Below are positions 12,606 to 22,243 of a DNA stretch of 64,000 nucleotides, piece by piece. Both the position numbers and the translations under genes were made by a program. This stretch comes from Symbiodinium natans (Eukaryota; Sar; Dinophyceae; Suessiales; Symbiodiniaceae), in assembly GCA_905221605.1 (NCBI GenBank), contig CAJNDS010000813.1, forward strand, positions 336,001-400,000, given 5' to 3'. The notes under the pieces are model-generated. The model was not told the DNA's origin. It was given only the letters and a program-made list of their open reading frames with translations, and ran no database searches. Positions within the stretch are counted from its first letter, which is position 1, and each line of letters starts with the position of its first letter.

Positions 12606-12653
12606 CATGTCAAACATGTTTATCTTGAACGCCTGGCGCGCAGCTTTTTCTCT
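12606..12653 (+). repeat. Split direct repeat A1 (left end of retroelement)
   Basis: Identical over 48 bp to 19962-20009. Its first 13 bases, CATGTCAAACATG, form a CATGT/ACATG inverted repeat around a 3-base spacer, the usual form of a tyrosine-recombinase core site. Confidence 0.9.
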
Positions 12654-12666
12654 TAAGCGCCTGTTG

Positions 12667-12984
12667 ATGGATAGCAGCCATAGCCTCGCGCCTGCGGCTG
12701 CTTCGGGCTCGCTCGGAGCCCTTGTGGTGGCCCTTGGGCAGCACCTTGTGAGGCCTCCCGTGGCCCCTGGGTACGACTTGCTCTGTCCCGCGCTGGACCC
12801 AAGTCCATCTTTCCTCTTGTGGGGCTACAAGTTGGATTTGGTTTCTTTGATCGTGGGAATTGCTTTCGGCTTGACCCTCTACCCCTTGCTGGAGCTCTTC
12901 TTTCTTTGGCGAGCATACGTCAGGGCTTGCGTTCGAGCTCGGCTGCGAGGCGGTCCCGACTCCCTCTACAAGATCCTCGATTGA
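12667..12984 (+). CDS. Small membrane protein ORF of the retroelement
   Basis: A 105-codon ORF that opens 14 bases after repeat A1, with an ATG at 12667 and a stop at 12982-12984. The C-terminal half has a hydrophobic segment of about 20 residues (LVSLIVGIAFGLTLYPLLEL), then FFLWRAY and a basic tail of Arg-rich residues. This predicts one membrane span with the basic tail on the cytosolic side. The N-terminal half is Ala/Gly/Pro-rich. As the first ORF of the element it might anchor the gag particle or its RNA to membranes, but that is inference. From memory, similar short hydrophobic ORFs precede gag in other dinoflagellate elements of this type; this was not checked here. Confidence 0.55.
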   Translation: MDSSHSLAPAAASGSLGALVVALGQHLVRPPVAPGYDLLCPALDPSPSFLLWGYKLDLVSLIVGIAFGLTLYPLLELFFLWRAYVRACVRARLRGGPDSLYKILD

Positions 12985-13323
12985 GTGCTGAGGCTTTGCA
13001 AACGCAGTCGGGGTGCCTACTCTCCGGATCTGATCTCTCGAGCTCGAAGTGGGCGGTATCCTTCCGCCCTTTGCTGAGGATCACGGCTCTCTTTCGTGGG
13101 ATCGTCGCTTGCGGCTGGCTCGCAGCACAGGTGAGTTCTTCATTTGCTGCCTGGAGGGCGCGAATAGAAGAACCGCGTGCCAGTCACAAGCTAGTTTGGC
13201 AAACCGGGTCTACCTCTGGGTGCGGGAGAATTTCAGAGATTCAGTCGTTGTTGGCTTCGCCTCCCACACGGAGGCCTGACAAACAGTTCGTCACGCCGGA
13301 ACTTCTTGGCCGAGCTTGGCACA

Positions 13324-15045
13324 ATGAGTGCTGGGGAAGATGCAGCGCCCGAAGGCCCAGCGGCAGAAGATTTGGATGGACTGCCTTTGGCCGTGCGAGA
13401 CTACTGTTTGGTCACAGCAGAGAACGAGCACCTGGAGGAGGCACCGGCAGGACTCTGCGTAAGCATTACCGTCGGGGACAGCACCCAAACGGTTCCTGTC
13501 ATTCCGATTGTAGTCATTGGTGGGCGTTTGTTGGTTGCCGTGCCCAGCCCTGCTTGGCACCGATCTCCTTTGCAGAGGCTCCTCCCACCGGGAGCTTTGG
13601 TCAAGCCAACCCACGCTGCCGTGGCTGGGGTTATCCCCGGAGATCCCCCATCGCAAGCATCCTCCGGAGTGGAGGTCAAGGTGTGGGTAGCCTATGCTTC
13701 CGCGCACTTCGAGGCCCAGATCAGGTTGGAGGACCCCGAAGATGTATTCGAGCCTGCTTTCGCCGACTCCGACGGCCAGAGCTGCATGCCCTACAGTGCT
13801 TCGCTAATCAAGCTGGCCGACGACCATTGTTCTTTCCTCACTGCCGAGTCCGAAGCTCAACGGCCCATCAGAGGGGCAGGAGGCAGGGTGGATCGGAGGG
13901 TTGCAGCTTTAGAGGAGTCCATCGGCGAGATCAGATTGTCCCTGGCAGCTCTCCTGGAACAACGCGTGCACACCCCAGATCCATCGACCGCCGTGCCCAA
14001 ACAGAGTGCCATGCCGAAGCAGAATGCTGCAGGACCCAGACCCAGTCTGGAGAACTTGGATCGCGGAGTAGTGGCGTCGGCAAGAGCAGCCGGCATCCCA
14101 GACGAACACTTGGTTCAAATGGCGAAACTGCTCAAAGCCAAACCTCGGACGATTGGAGATCTCCCCGCTGCTCCGGTTCGGTCGGGACCACTTTCAGAGA
14201 CGGAGGACGAGGATCCTCTCCCAGAAGAAAATGCGTGTCAAGGAGGCGCGTCTGGATCGGGGCCCAGTGGAAGTCAGATGGAGAAAGCGGTGCTAGAGCT
14301 TACCAAGATTGCCAAGACTCTCACAGCCTCCAGGAAGGATCCAAAGCCCGACTTGGAAGCTCTGCTGGGTTACGGAATGCTGGGAGACAAGTCGGAGACC
14401 TCGTCGAGCGGGACCTCTCGCCGGAATTCTGCAGCTCTGATGGCTCTTCGCAAAGCTGTCCGGGACTCGCCTCATGTGATCTACGAAAGTTTGGAGCGCA
14501 ATCTGCGCGAAGACTTTGGATTGCGCGAGGCGCTTCCTGGAGAGCCTCAAGGGCAAGCTACAGTACGTTCTTGGCTGCAGAGTCGGTCGCGAGTTCAGAA
14601 CTACACCAACCATGTGAGATGGATGTGGCAGCTGGGTGCGATATGGGACTGTCTTATTCAGGACCGGGTCCCCGAAGCTCGCGCTCGAGTAGGGTTGCTG
14701 ATGGCAGCAGGAGAACAGAGCAGCATCGACTCTGGAAGCTGGCTAATTTCAACTGTCAGCCTACTGGAAGGGCCGCCTCCTTACCAGCAGTTCAGTCAGC
14801 ATCAAGCCCCTGCTCCCCACGAACTGCAGCATTCGGCCCTCTACGACCCGCGGTGGTTCGAGCTGTTCCTTTGGCAGCTCAAGGAGCAAGAGTCGTATCA
14901 GGAGGCCCGAAGAAAGTTGACGCAGAAGCGAGGCGGCCAGAACACCGGCCAGGGCGACAAGGAGGTGGAGGCGGAGAAGCCGGAAAAGCCTCCTCGATTC
15001 GCCAGACCAAAGGGCAAGGCCAAGAACGAGGGCGCAGCGGAGTGA
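13324..15045 (+). CDS. Gag-like structural protein of the retroelement
   Basis: A 573-residue ORF from an ATG at 13324 to a TGA at 15043-15045. The frame is open slightly upstream without another ATG. A likely coiled coil lies near residues 180-210 (RRVAALEESIGEIRLSLAAL). The middle third is acidic and Ser/Gly-rich. The C-terminal third contains WLQSRSRVQNYTNHVRWMWQ and ends in a Lys/Arg/Pro-rich tail suited to RNA binding; no CCHC zinc knuckle is present. Position between the membrane ORF and pol, size and composition suggest the nucleocapsid protein. Pol begins in the -1 frame relative to gag, so pol could be made by frameshifting or from its own ATG. A second frame open across the same span (12819-15728) is mostly a shadow; only its last part codes for pol. 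Between 12,985 and 13,323 no ORF is convincing, though a plus-strand frame at 13049-13279 is open. Confidence 0.7.
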   Translation: MSAGEDAAPEGPAAEDLDGLPLAVRDYCLVTAENEHLEEAPAGLCVSITVGDSTQTVPVIPIVVIGGRLLVAVPSPAWHRSPLQRLLPPGALVKPTHAAVAGVIPGDPPSQASSGVEVKVWVAYASAHFEAQIRLEDPEDVFEPAFADSDGQSCMPYSASLIKLADDHCSFLTAESEAQRPIRGAGGRVDRRVAALEESIGEIRLSLAALLEQRVHTPDPSTAVPKQSAMPKQNAAGPRPSLENLDRGVVASARAAGIPDEHLVQMAKLLKAKPRTIGDLPAAPVRSGPLSETEDEDPLPEENACQGGASGSGPSGSQMEKAVLELTKIAKTLTASRKDPKPDLEALLGYGMLGDKSETSSSGTSRRNSAALMALRKAVRDSPHVIYESLERNLREDFGLREALPGEPQGQATVRSWLQSRSRVQNYTNHVRWMWQLGAIWDCLIQDRVPEARARVGLLMAAGEQSSIDSGSWLISTVSLLEGPPPYQQFSQHQAPAPHELQHSALYDPRWFELFLWQLKEQESYQEARRKLTQKRGGQNTGQGDKEVEAEKPEKPPRFARPKGKAKNEGAAE

Positions 15046-15248
15046 AAGCTGACGGTCTGCGGGAAGCCAGTCCGGACATTCAGGCCGGGCCGCTGCCCCA
15101 GGCTCTTTCTGCATCGAGTCTTTTGAATTCATTGCCTCGACTCCTTCTGCAACTAGATAGTGGGTTGGGGTGTTTTGCCAGGAGCATTCGTAGACAGGAG
15201 GGTCGATCAAGTTCCCGTACCGCTTCAGCATCTTCCGAAGCTTGGCCA

Positions 15249-18200
15249 ATGCCGCCTCCGTACCCTGAGGCGTACCGAGAGGCCGGTGACAGTCATCAAG
15301 ATCGCTCGCGAAAGCGAGCGCTGAACTCCATCGTCATCGCGCTGTCCTACCTCCATTTGCGTGGCAGTCGGCAGGCCCCCGAAGAGATTCTCATCGGTAG
15401 GAGGTTGAATTCCAGGCAGTGGTCAGTCGTTAGGAGACTTGAGAAGATGCTGGAAGCGTGGCTAATTCACTCACCTGTTACATCAGAAAGCATGGGTCGT
15501 AATGCCGCTAAAGTTCAAGAACTGGACAGCCTGCTGGGCCAGCTTGAGGCAGTGCTGGGCGAGAGATTTCCTGCGGGCATCTATGCAAAGCCCAAACGTG
15601 AGGAACTCAAGCCTGGACCGCCCGAGGCCGCAGTGTGCAGGCTTGGACGGTCGCATGTGTCGATAGGTTGGACCCGGAAAGAATTGCCTTCGTCGGGAAG
15701 CCCTGCTTTGACCCAGCTCCCTACTTAGACGATCGGGGTCGAGAGGTCTTCCTGCGACCTTTGCAGGCTTCAGCTGAGCCTGAAGAATATGTCGGCGCCC
15801 TGCCGTCTGTTCAGGTCCATGTTGTCGATGAGAAACGCGAGCAATTCTTGGAACTCCTCGACGCATCTGGGAGGCTCGCCCTTTTCAGACCCGAAGAGGT
15901 CCGTCAACAGTACTTGTCCGGCATCTTTGCTGTAGGCAAGGATGCGGACAGAGACAGGATGATCATGGATGCCAGGCGACCGAATGTCTTGGAGAGACCT
16001 CTAGGCAGGTGGATCCGTAGTCTCGCTTCCGGTGAAGGACTTTGTCGGCTCCAACTTTTGCCGCATGAACGAGTGGTCTTCTCAGGGAACGACGTTCGAG
16101 ATTTTTACCACCTTTTCGCGGTTCCCCGAGAGAGAGCTCTTCGCAACAGCTTGTGTATGTATATTCCTGAGGTTCGGTGCAGAAGATTTTCAGCATATCG
16201 TGCGGCCGAGCACAGCACTTCAAAGTACCTGGTGCCTGCCTTAAATACGCTTGCAATGGGAGACTGCCAAGCTGTTGAGTTGGCACAGACCTGTCACTTG
16301 TGCATGGCCTGGCGTGAAGGTGTGATCAGCCCATCTATGACTCTGACTTTGAGTGGGCCTGCGCCTCGTTCCTCTTGTTTCGGTGGAATAGTCATCGACG
16401 ATTTCGTGGTTGGGCAGAAGGTCCCCCGCGAGCTTGCGGGTACCTCTCCATCTGAGGGGGCCTTAGCAGCAGATCGCCTCTCCCAGACGTATGTCCGAAA
16501 AGGACTCATTCCCCACCACGGCAAAGCCTTTCGAGACCAAGCCAAGGCGACCTTTTGGGGCACAGACGTGGACGGTGAGGCCGGGCTGATCCGTGGATCG
16601 TTGGAGAGGGCAATTCCACTCATGTACGTTCTGCTCAGAGTCGTTTCTTTACGAGTTGCCACTCCGAGCTTGTTGCAGGTGATTGCGGGCTCTCTGGTCT
16701 CGCTCTTCATCTACCGGAGGAGGCTCCTGTCCCTGCTTGACCAGGTTTTTGCTGTTGCTCAGCACCGCGAGGCAAACGAGGTCCTCCAAATCAGCCCGGA
16801 ACTGCAGACTGAACTCATGCTATGTGCACTTCTTTTGCCGCTGGCTGTTACCAACATCCGTGCCTCTGTCCTTCCCCAGGTCTTTGCCACCGATGCGTCT
16901 GGCTGGGGGGAGGCAGAGGTCAGTTGTGAGATACCCGTTTCCATTGCTCGTGAAGCTGTGAGGCACAGTTTGAGGAAATCCGTGTGGGTCAGACTCCTCA
17001 GCCCGCTGCAGGCTCTGGCCCGACTGCACGGTGACTTGCGGCCCGACGCTGAGCTCCCAGACAATCAAACGTATGCCATGCATCCTCTGTGGGAGACCTT
17101 GATTCGTTTTCCTACATACCGGTTGTGCTGGAAAGCCAAAAGCAGCCGACGACGACACATAAATGTGTCAGAACTTCGGGCCTTCTTGAGGTCTGAGCGT
17201 CGACAAGGTCACCGACACCCCGAGAGCCGAGGTCTCAGAGCCTCAGACTCGCAGGTCACCTTGGGTTGTGTGCAAAAAGGAAGATCGTCCAGCAAAGCTT
17301 TGAATCAAGAACTGAAGCAATCTCTTCCAAATGTCCTGGGAAACGACATCTATTCCGAGGGCATCTTCGTCGACACCAAGCTCAATCCGGCAGATGACCC
17401 GACGCGAGGAGCCGAGATTCGAGCTCCCAGTCAAAGTCAGCCAGCCTGGTGGGAGTCTGCGTGTCAGGGAGATTTCTCAGCTCTTGATACGTGGCTTCAC
17501 GAGGTTGGGCAGACGTTTCCTGTGCAGTGGGGCATTCCTGATCCTAGCGAGCTTCTGGGTCCTTCCTGGCAGCACTGCCAGGCCCTGCCACGCACAGATG
17601 GGCCACCTGAGAGGAGAGGTTCGATTCCGGGGGCCAGCTCTGGAATCCGTAGCGATCGTGCGCAGGGAAGCATGAGTCATTACAAGAGTTCTGGATCTGA
17701 AAACGTCAGGCATGACATAACTGCTGGCCCCGAATACCATAGTTGCTTCAGCTCGGACGTCTCAGAGTGTTTGCGGAGCTTCAAGTGCAGTCACTTTCTT
17801 TGGCCTCGATGCAAAGGATCCCGTCAAAAAGTTAGGACCTGGGACCTTTCTAAGCCTGGGTATCTTGACTTATTTTCTGGATGCAAAGGGGTCGCGAAAG
17901 TCGTTTCCAAGGCTGCAGATACTTGGTCGCTTTGCATTGATATAGCGCATGACCCGAAGCTGGACCTCCTCGACGCGGAGCTTCGGGGAAAACTTGAGTT
18001 CCTGATATCTAGAGGAGCCTTCTTCGCAGTAGGAGCTGCGCCCGCATGCGGCTCGTTTTCCATAGCAGTTACGCCTGCGGTCCGGGACGCAATTTCCCCT
18101 CAAGGCAAACCCGACATCAGTGAAGCCATGCAAGCAAAGGTTGCTCTGGGGAACTCGATCTCCAGATGGCTAGTGCAGGTGACCACACTGTGCCTGGCCA

Positions 18201-19579
18201 ACGACATTGTGTTCTGAGTTGAAAATCCGGCCAAGAGCTGGCTGTGGCGTCAGCCTGAGTGGCAGGATGTGCTAACTGATGACCGGGCTGGCTTTTGGAA
18301 GGGGGCCTTCTGCGCTTTCCAGGCACCTTGGAACAAGCCAACAAAAGTTTTCACTAGCTCTTCTCTCAAGTCCCAAGTTGCGTCATGCCCCGGGTGCACA
18401 AAACACATCGCTTTAAGAGGGTATTCTATCAAGCACAAATTGCCCTGGGCCAAAGTTGCTGAGCCATACCCCAAAGAGTTCAGCCGTTATCTTGGCGAGT
18501 GCATCGCCGGCTACTCCAACAATCCTGCTTTCACCTCGGGCAAGTTTGTTGTCAGCGACTGCGCCAAAGTAACAAACGAGCAGATTGGAGAGGCTTCTCT
18601 GCCCGGACCTCGGCCGAAGGGACAACAACGGCGACCTCCCCGAGACCGGCCTCTTGACTCCGTCCAGCTCGTCAGCACCGAAACCCTGCGGCTGCAGAAT
18701 CGCATCTGGGCACGGTTTGAGGAATGGCTTACAGAAGGCACCAGTCCATGTGCTGCGACATCGCTGCTCGAGGTTCCCATCGTCCTCGCCACGCTTGTTG
18801 CTGAGTTTGGACGGCGTTTGTTTGCCAATGGTGATTCCCTCTATTTGTTTCGCCACCTCATCTTGGGCATGATCCACCGCTACCCATCTGCACGACACCA
18901 TGCTCATGTATGTTGGACACTGGTTTCAAAATGGGAGGTCGCAGAGCCTCTTCGGCACCGGAGCCCTTTGCCAGAGGTGCTTCTCCGTGCTATGATCACT
19001 GTTGCCATTCTCTGGTCGTGGACCAGAACTGCAGGGATTATCCTTTTGGCCTTTTGGGGAATAGCCCGTCCGGGAGAGCCTCTCAGGTCCCTACGAGCTG
19101 ATCTTTTGCTCCCATGTGACCTTCTTCTCTCGGAACGAGTCGTGTGCTACCTGAAGATCCGCTCGCCCAAGACTGGACGCAGGACGCGTGCCAAAGTGCA
19201 ACATCTATCAGTCCACGACAGCGATGTGATACCCTTCCTCGAGAAGGTCTTCGGTCCTCTCAAAGCCTCCGATCCCCTTTACCCAGGATCCGCGTCCTCT
19301 TTTCGGAGACGGTGGAATGCTCTCCTCGACGCTCTTCTGATCCCCAAACAGCTCCAATTGACGCCCGCCGGGCTGCGTGGCGGCGGAGCCATTGCAGCAT
19401 ATCATCGGAATGTTGATTTGAGTACTTTGCAATGGCGTATGCGAATCAGGCACCAAGTTACCCTGGAAGCTTATGTCCAGGAGGTGGCTGCGGAGAACCT
19501 CCTCCTTCAGCTTCCTTCTGAGGCGGTCGCCCGAGTGAAAGCTGCTGCCACCTTGTACAAAGACCTTTTGCTTTCGTAA
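15249..19579 (+). pseudogene. Retroelement pol: RT - RNase H - C5-methyltransferase-like - tyrosine recombinase, disrupted
   Basis: The N-terminal part is in one frame (ATG 15249 to about 15650). The rest is in the -1 frame and runs to a TAA at 19577-19579. RT: motif A SGNDVRDFYHLF (about 16082-16117), motif B MGDCQAVELAQ (about 16256), motif C VIDDFVV (about 16390). RNase H: FATDASGWG (16882), HINVSELRAF (about 17153), a further Asp near 17246 and NPADDPTRG (about 17385). Methyltransferase-like domain: motif I-like YLDLFSGCKG (17858), motif IV-like APACGSFS (18035) and VENPAKSWLW (18218), as in C5-cytosine methylases. Tyrosine recombinase: box I ARPGEPL (about 19064), LTPAGLRGGGA (about 19360) and RHQVTLEAYVQ with the nucleophile Tyr at about 19472. 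A TGA at 18215-18217 replaces what is usually a Trp codon just before VENP. Together these domains copy the element RNA into DNA and insert it as a circle. The two lesions make full-length translation unlikely. Confidence 0.85.
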
Positions 19580-19761
19580 CCATGAAAACATGGGCGCATG
19601 TTGCTTGCGCAGATGTGTCAGCAACGGATGCAGTGCCCTGGCGTTCGGGACGGATGTCCACAGTGTGAGTTTACCTCGCGGCTTTGTGGTGCTTTCCACA
19701 ACAGGCATGGGCTACAAACGCTCGTGACTTCGTGAAGTCCTTGAGGTTCGTTTTCATGAGC

Positions 19762-19966
19762 GGAGTGGATGTATCCTTTTGCAGTTTGCTCCTCTCTTCT
19801 TCGGCAGCGGGCCGAGCTGGAAACCCTTCGCCGGACCTCGCGCGACGCCGTTTCTTGGAGCTTTCTGCCTTCGGATATCACCTAGTACACAAGACTGCTC
19901 TGCTGTCGGATGCAAAAACAGCTCCTGTTTTTGCTTTCTCGCGCGTACAGTGAGGGATCAACATGT
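19762..19966 (+). repeat. Split direct repeat B1
   Basis: 205 bp, matching 20027-20268 except for one base and a 37-bp insertion there. Its last five bases, CATGT, are also the first five of repeat A2. Confidence 0.9.
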
Positions 19967-20009
19967 CAAACATGTTTATCTTGAACGCCTGGCGCGCAGC
20001 TTTTTCTCT
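19962..20009 (+). repeat. Split direct repeat A2
   Basis: Identical to A1 over all 48 bases. It sits between B1 and B2, followed by a 17-bp C-rich linker, and carries the same CATGT/ACATG inverted repeat. Confidence 0.9.
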
Positions 20010-20026
20010 CCCACCCCCCCAGCCCG

Positions 20027-20268
20027 GGAGTGGATGTATCCTTTTGCAGTTTGCTCCTCTTTTCTTCGGCAGCGGGCCGATTGCAGTTTGCTCCTCTTTT
20101 CTTCGGCAGCGGGCCGAGCTGGAAACCCTTCGCCGGACCTCGCGCGACGCCGTTTCTTGGAGCTTTCTGCCTTCGGATATCACCTAGTACACAAGACTGC
20201 TCTGCTGTCGGATGCAAAAACAGCTCCTGTTTTTGCTTTCTCGCGCGTACAGTGAGGGATCAACATGT
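20027..20268 (+). repeat. Split direct repeat B2 (right end of retroelement) with internal 37-bp duplication
   Basis: 242 bp, which is B1 (205 bp) plus one extra tandem copy of a 37-bp block near its start. It ends in CATGT and then passes into unrelated flanking DNA (TGGGTTTGG). Confidence 0.9.
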
Positions 20269-22243
20269 TGGGTTTGGAAGCTTAGGGCTTTGGATTTGCA
20301 GACAATGGAGATGGTGAAAACCGTTTTGGAAATTTTGATTCGAGCTCTTGGGAGGGAGCAGAGAGTCGCTCAAGTTCTCGTTGCACTCCTAAGGCCAAGC
20401 TAAGGCCTTTTTTGAGGTACCTAAAGCCTTGGTGTGGAACAGCGTTAACATGCGTTAACCTTTGCTTGCTTATCAGCGGAACTTCTTGGCAAATTGGTCC
20501 AGCACGTCATGCCCCAGTTCCCTGACAATTCCAGGTCTTGTTGACAGGAACAGTTTTCCCGAAATTTGAAACCAAACCGTTACCGTTAAGATTCGTGAAA
20601 ACTGAAGAAATCTGGCATAACGCCAAACAGCTGGGCCATGTTGGGGTTCGGCAACTGCGGAAGTCGTGGGACAACTTTGATTGGCGAGGCAAATCAACAT
20701 CGGCCACTTTGGAATTGAGCAACATCCAAAAACCGGTAGCACCTTGTCCACTGGTGATCAAAAGGCAAGCAAGGAATTCACATGAACATACGGATCAAGT
20801 GCGTGATGGCCATTTTCCAACGCCTTGCAGAAGTACTGAAACAAACCCGCGTGGTCCGATGATTTGGCTACAAAAAAGCTACTTTTTTGTCAGCAAAGCG
20901 AGAAAGCCATGGACATTCTTTACAGCGTGTCAGTACCTCCCTTCATGGGTTCCCCCACCCGCACTCCCACCCCCAATATCCCCACAACTCCGGGCTCCTC
21001 GCGCCCCGAAACCCGACGACCGCCACTACCACTACTACCACCACTACCACCCACCACCCACCCACCCACCCCACCCACCCCACCCACCCCACCCACCCCA
21101 CCCACCCCACCCACCCTACCCACCCCACCCACCCCACCCACCCCACCCACCCCCACCCCACCCACCCCACCACCCACCCACCCACCCACCCCACCACCCC
21201 GCCTCCCGCCCGCCCCGCCCCCGCCCACCCGCCCACCCACCACCACCACCACCGCCACCCACCACCCACCACCCGCCACCCACCACCCACCACCCACCGT
21301 TTTGAAAGTGAACACACCTGAAGCATAGCATGGCCGTGAGGCTTTGTAAAGACACTGCCAGATGAAGAAGCAGGTGATTTGCCCAAAGCCGAGGCATTCG
21401 ATCGCGGGTCGGTAAAGTTATAGCGCTGGCATGCATGAATCAAGACTCCCCAAGTTTACCCAGCCATGGCTTCACTGTGCCACAAGAAGATGTAGAGTAC
21501 TGCACGTGGAAGTAAGGGTTTGGAAAAGGGATGCAGTCAGCAAGCTCAAGTACCAGAAGCCAACTTAGAATGCCTGGAGGTCACTTGCGAACTTCCTCCA
21601 CAATCCGAACCGGATTCGGCCGAGTTGTACTGGTTCAGGTTTCAGTCGCTCAGCGTCAGACCAGAGGCAAGGCATCCCTCAGTTTGTCCATGTAAAGTTA
21701 TTGACACAGCACAATACAGCACATGCCGGTTTTGGACAGCGAGTTGCTGGCACGGCAGGCTCAACGCAGATAAGGGCGGTAGTCTCAAAGCGACCGCTGA
21801 CCTTAACAAAAGCCCCAAACCAAGCTGTTTGAACAAGGTTGCGTTGCGGTCCAGTAGACCTTCGTAACAAACAAAAATATGCGAGCACCGTGGCATAAGG
21901 CTGGGAGCCGGCTGTGGCTTTGACCTGAACGATGGAAGTTACCCCCTGCGCATCAGGTGACCCCTGGCTGAAAGTATCTAGCGTGACGCAACTGCGTGCG
22001 CAAGTCTTGCAGCAACTCCCCGCGCACCAGGGAAATCGGCATAGCTACTCTGCAAGTCGAGCCATGACGGACTTTGAGGCATGCTTTTCATTTGCATCAT
22101 CCTTTCGCCGGAGCATCTCTCTTTCATGCTCAGCTTCTTCGCGGGCCTTGGGCTGCTGCTGGTCAATGCTTTCGCCATAAGAAGCCCGCCTTGACAGTAG
22201 ACTGCCCAAGCATCTTTGAACATACAAGAACATACAGCTGGAG
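20269..22243. other. Right flank of the retroelement; no gene recognised
   Basis: A plus-strand frame at about 20538-20830 is open and has a plausible composition, but runs on into the C-rich repeat at 20.94 kb and matches no family I know. The minus strand at 22045-22233 shows a charged, coiled-coil-like frame (QQQPKAREEAEHERE), opposite in direction to the exons that follow. Neither is certain. Confidence 0.35.
20943..21300 (+). repeat. C-rich minisatellite (CCCACC / CCACCCA)
   Basis: About 350 bases of near-continuous CCCACC and CCACC units with almost no G on the plus strand. It produces long spurious Pro/His/Thr frames on the plus strand and Gly/Trp/Val frames on the minus strand. Confidence 0.95.

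Larger units (their letters stand above)
12606..20268 (+). mobile_element. DIRS-order (Ngaro-like) tyrosine-recombinase retrotransposon
   Basis: A 7,663-bp retroelement delimited by split direct repeats in the order A1 - ORFs - B1 - A2 - B2. This is the end structure known for Ngaro/PAT-type YR retrotransposons, which use a tyrosine recombinase rather than a DDE integrase and leave no target-site duplication. A1 and A2 are identical over 48 bp. B1 and B2 differ by one base plus a 37-bp internal duplication in B2, so the insertion looks recent. Between the repeats lie a 105-codon membrane ORF, a gag-like ORF and a pol with RT, RNase H, methyltransferase-like and recombinase domains. Pol is broken by a frame change near 15.65 kb and a stop at 18215-18217, so this copy is probably not autonomous unless recoding occurs. 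The element ends share CATGT, the likely recombination core. Confidence 0.85.

Noticed and set aside
12819-15728. A 969-codon plus-strand open frame overlapping the gag-like ORF
   Set aside because: Over most of its length it is the out-of-frame shadow of a GC-rich gag ORF (Ser/Arg-rich, low complexity). Only its last part (about 15249-15650) looks coding, as the N-terminus of pol.
17615-17640. GGTTCGATTCC, like a tRNA T-loop
   Set aside because: It lies inside the pol coding region downstream of the RNase H motifs, and no cloverleaf can be built around it.
20864-21328. Pro/His/Thr-rich and Gly/Trp/Val-rich frames
   Set aside because: They are products of the CCCACC minisatellite on both strands.
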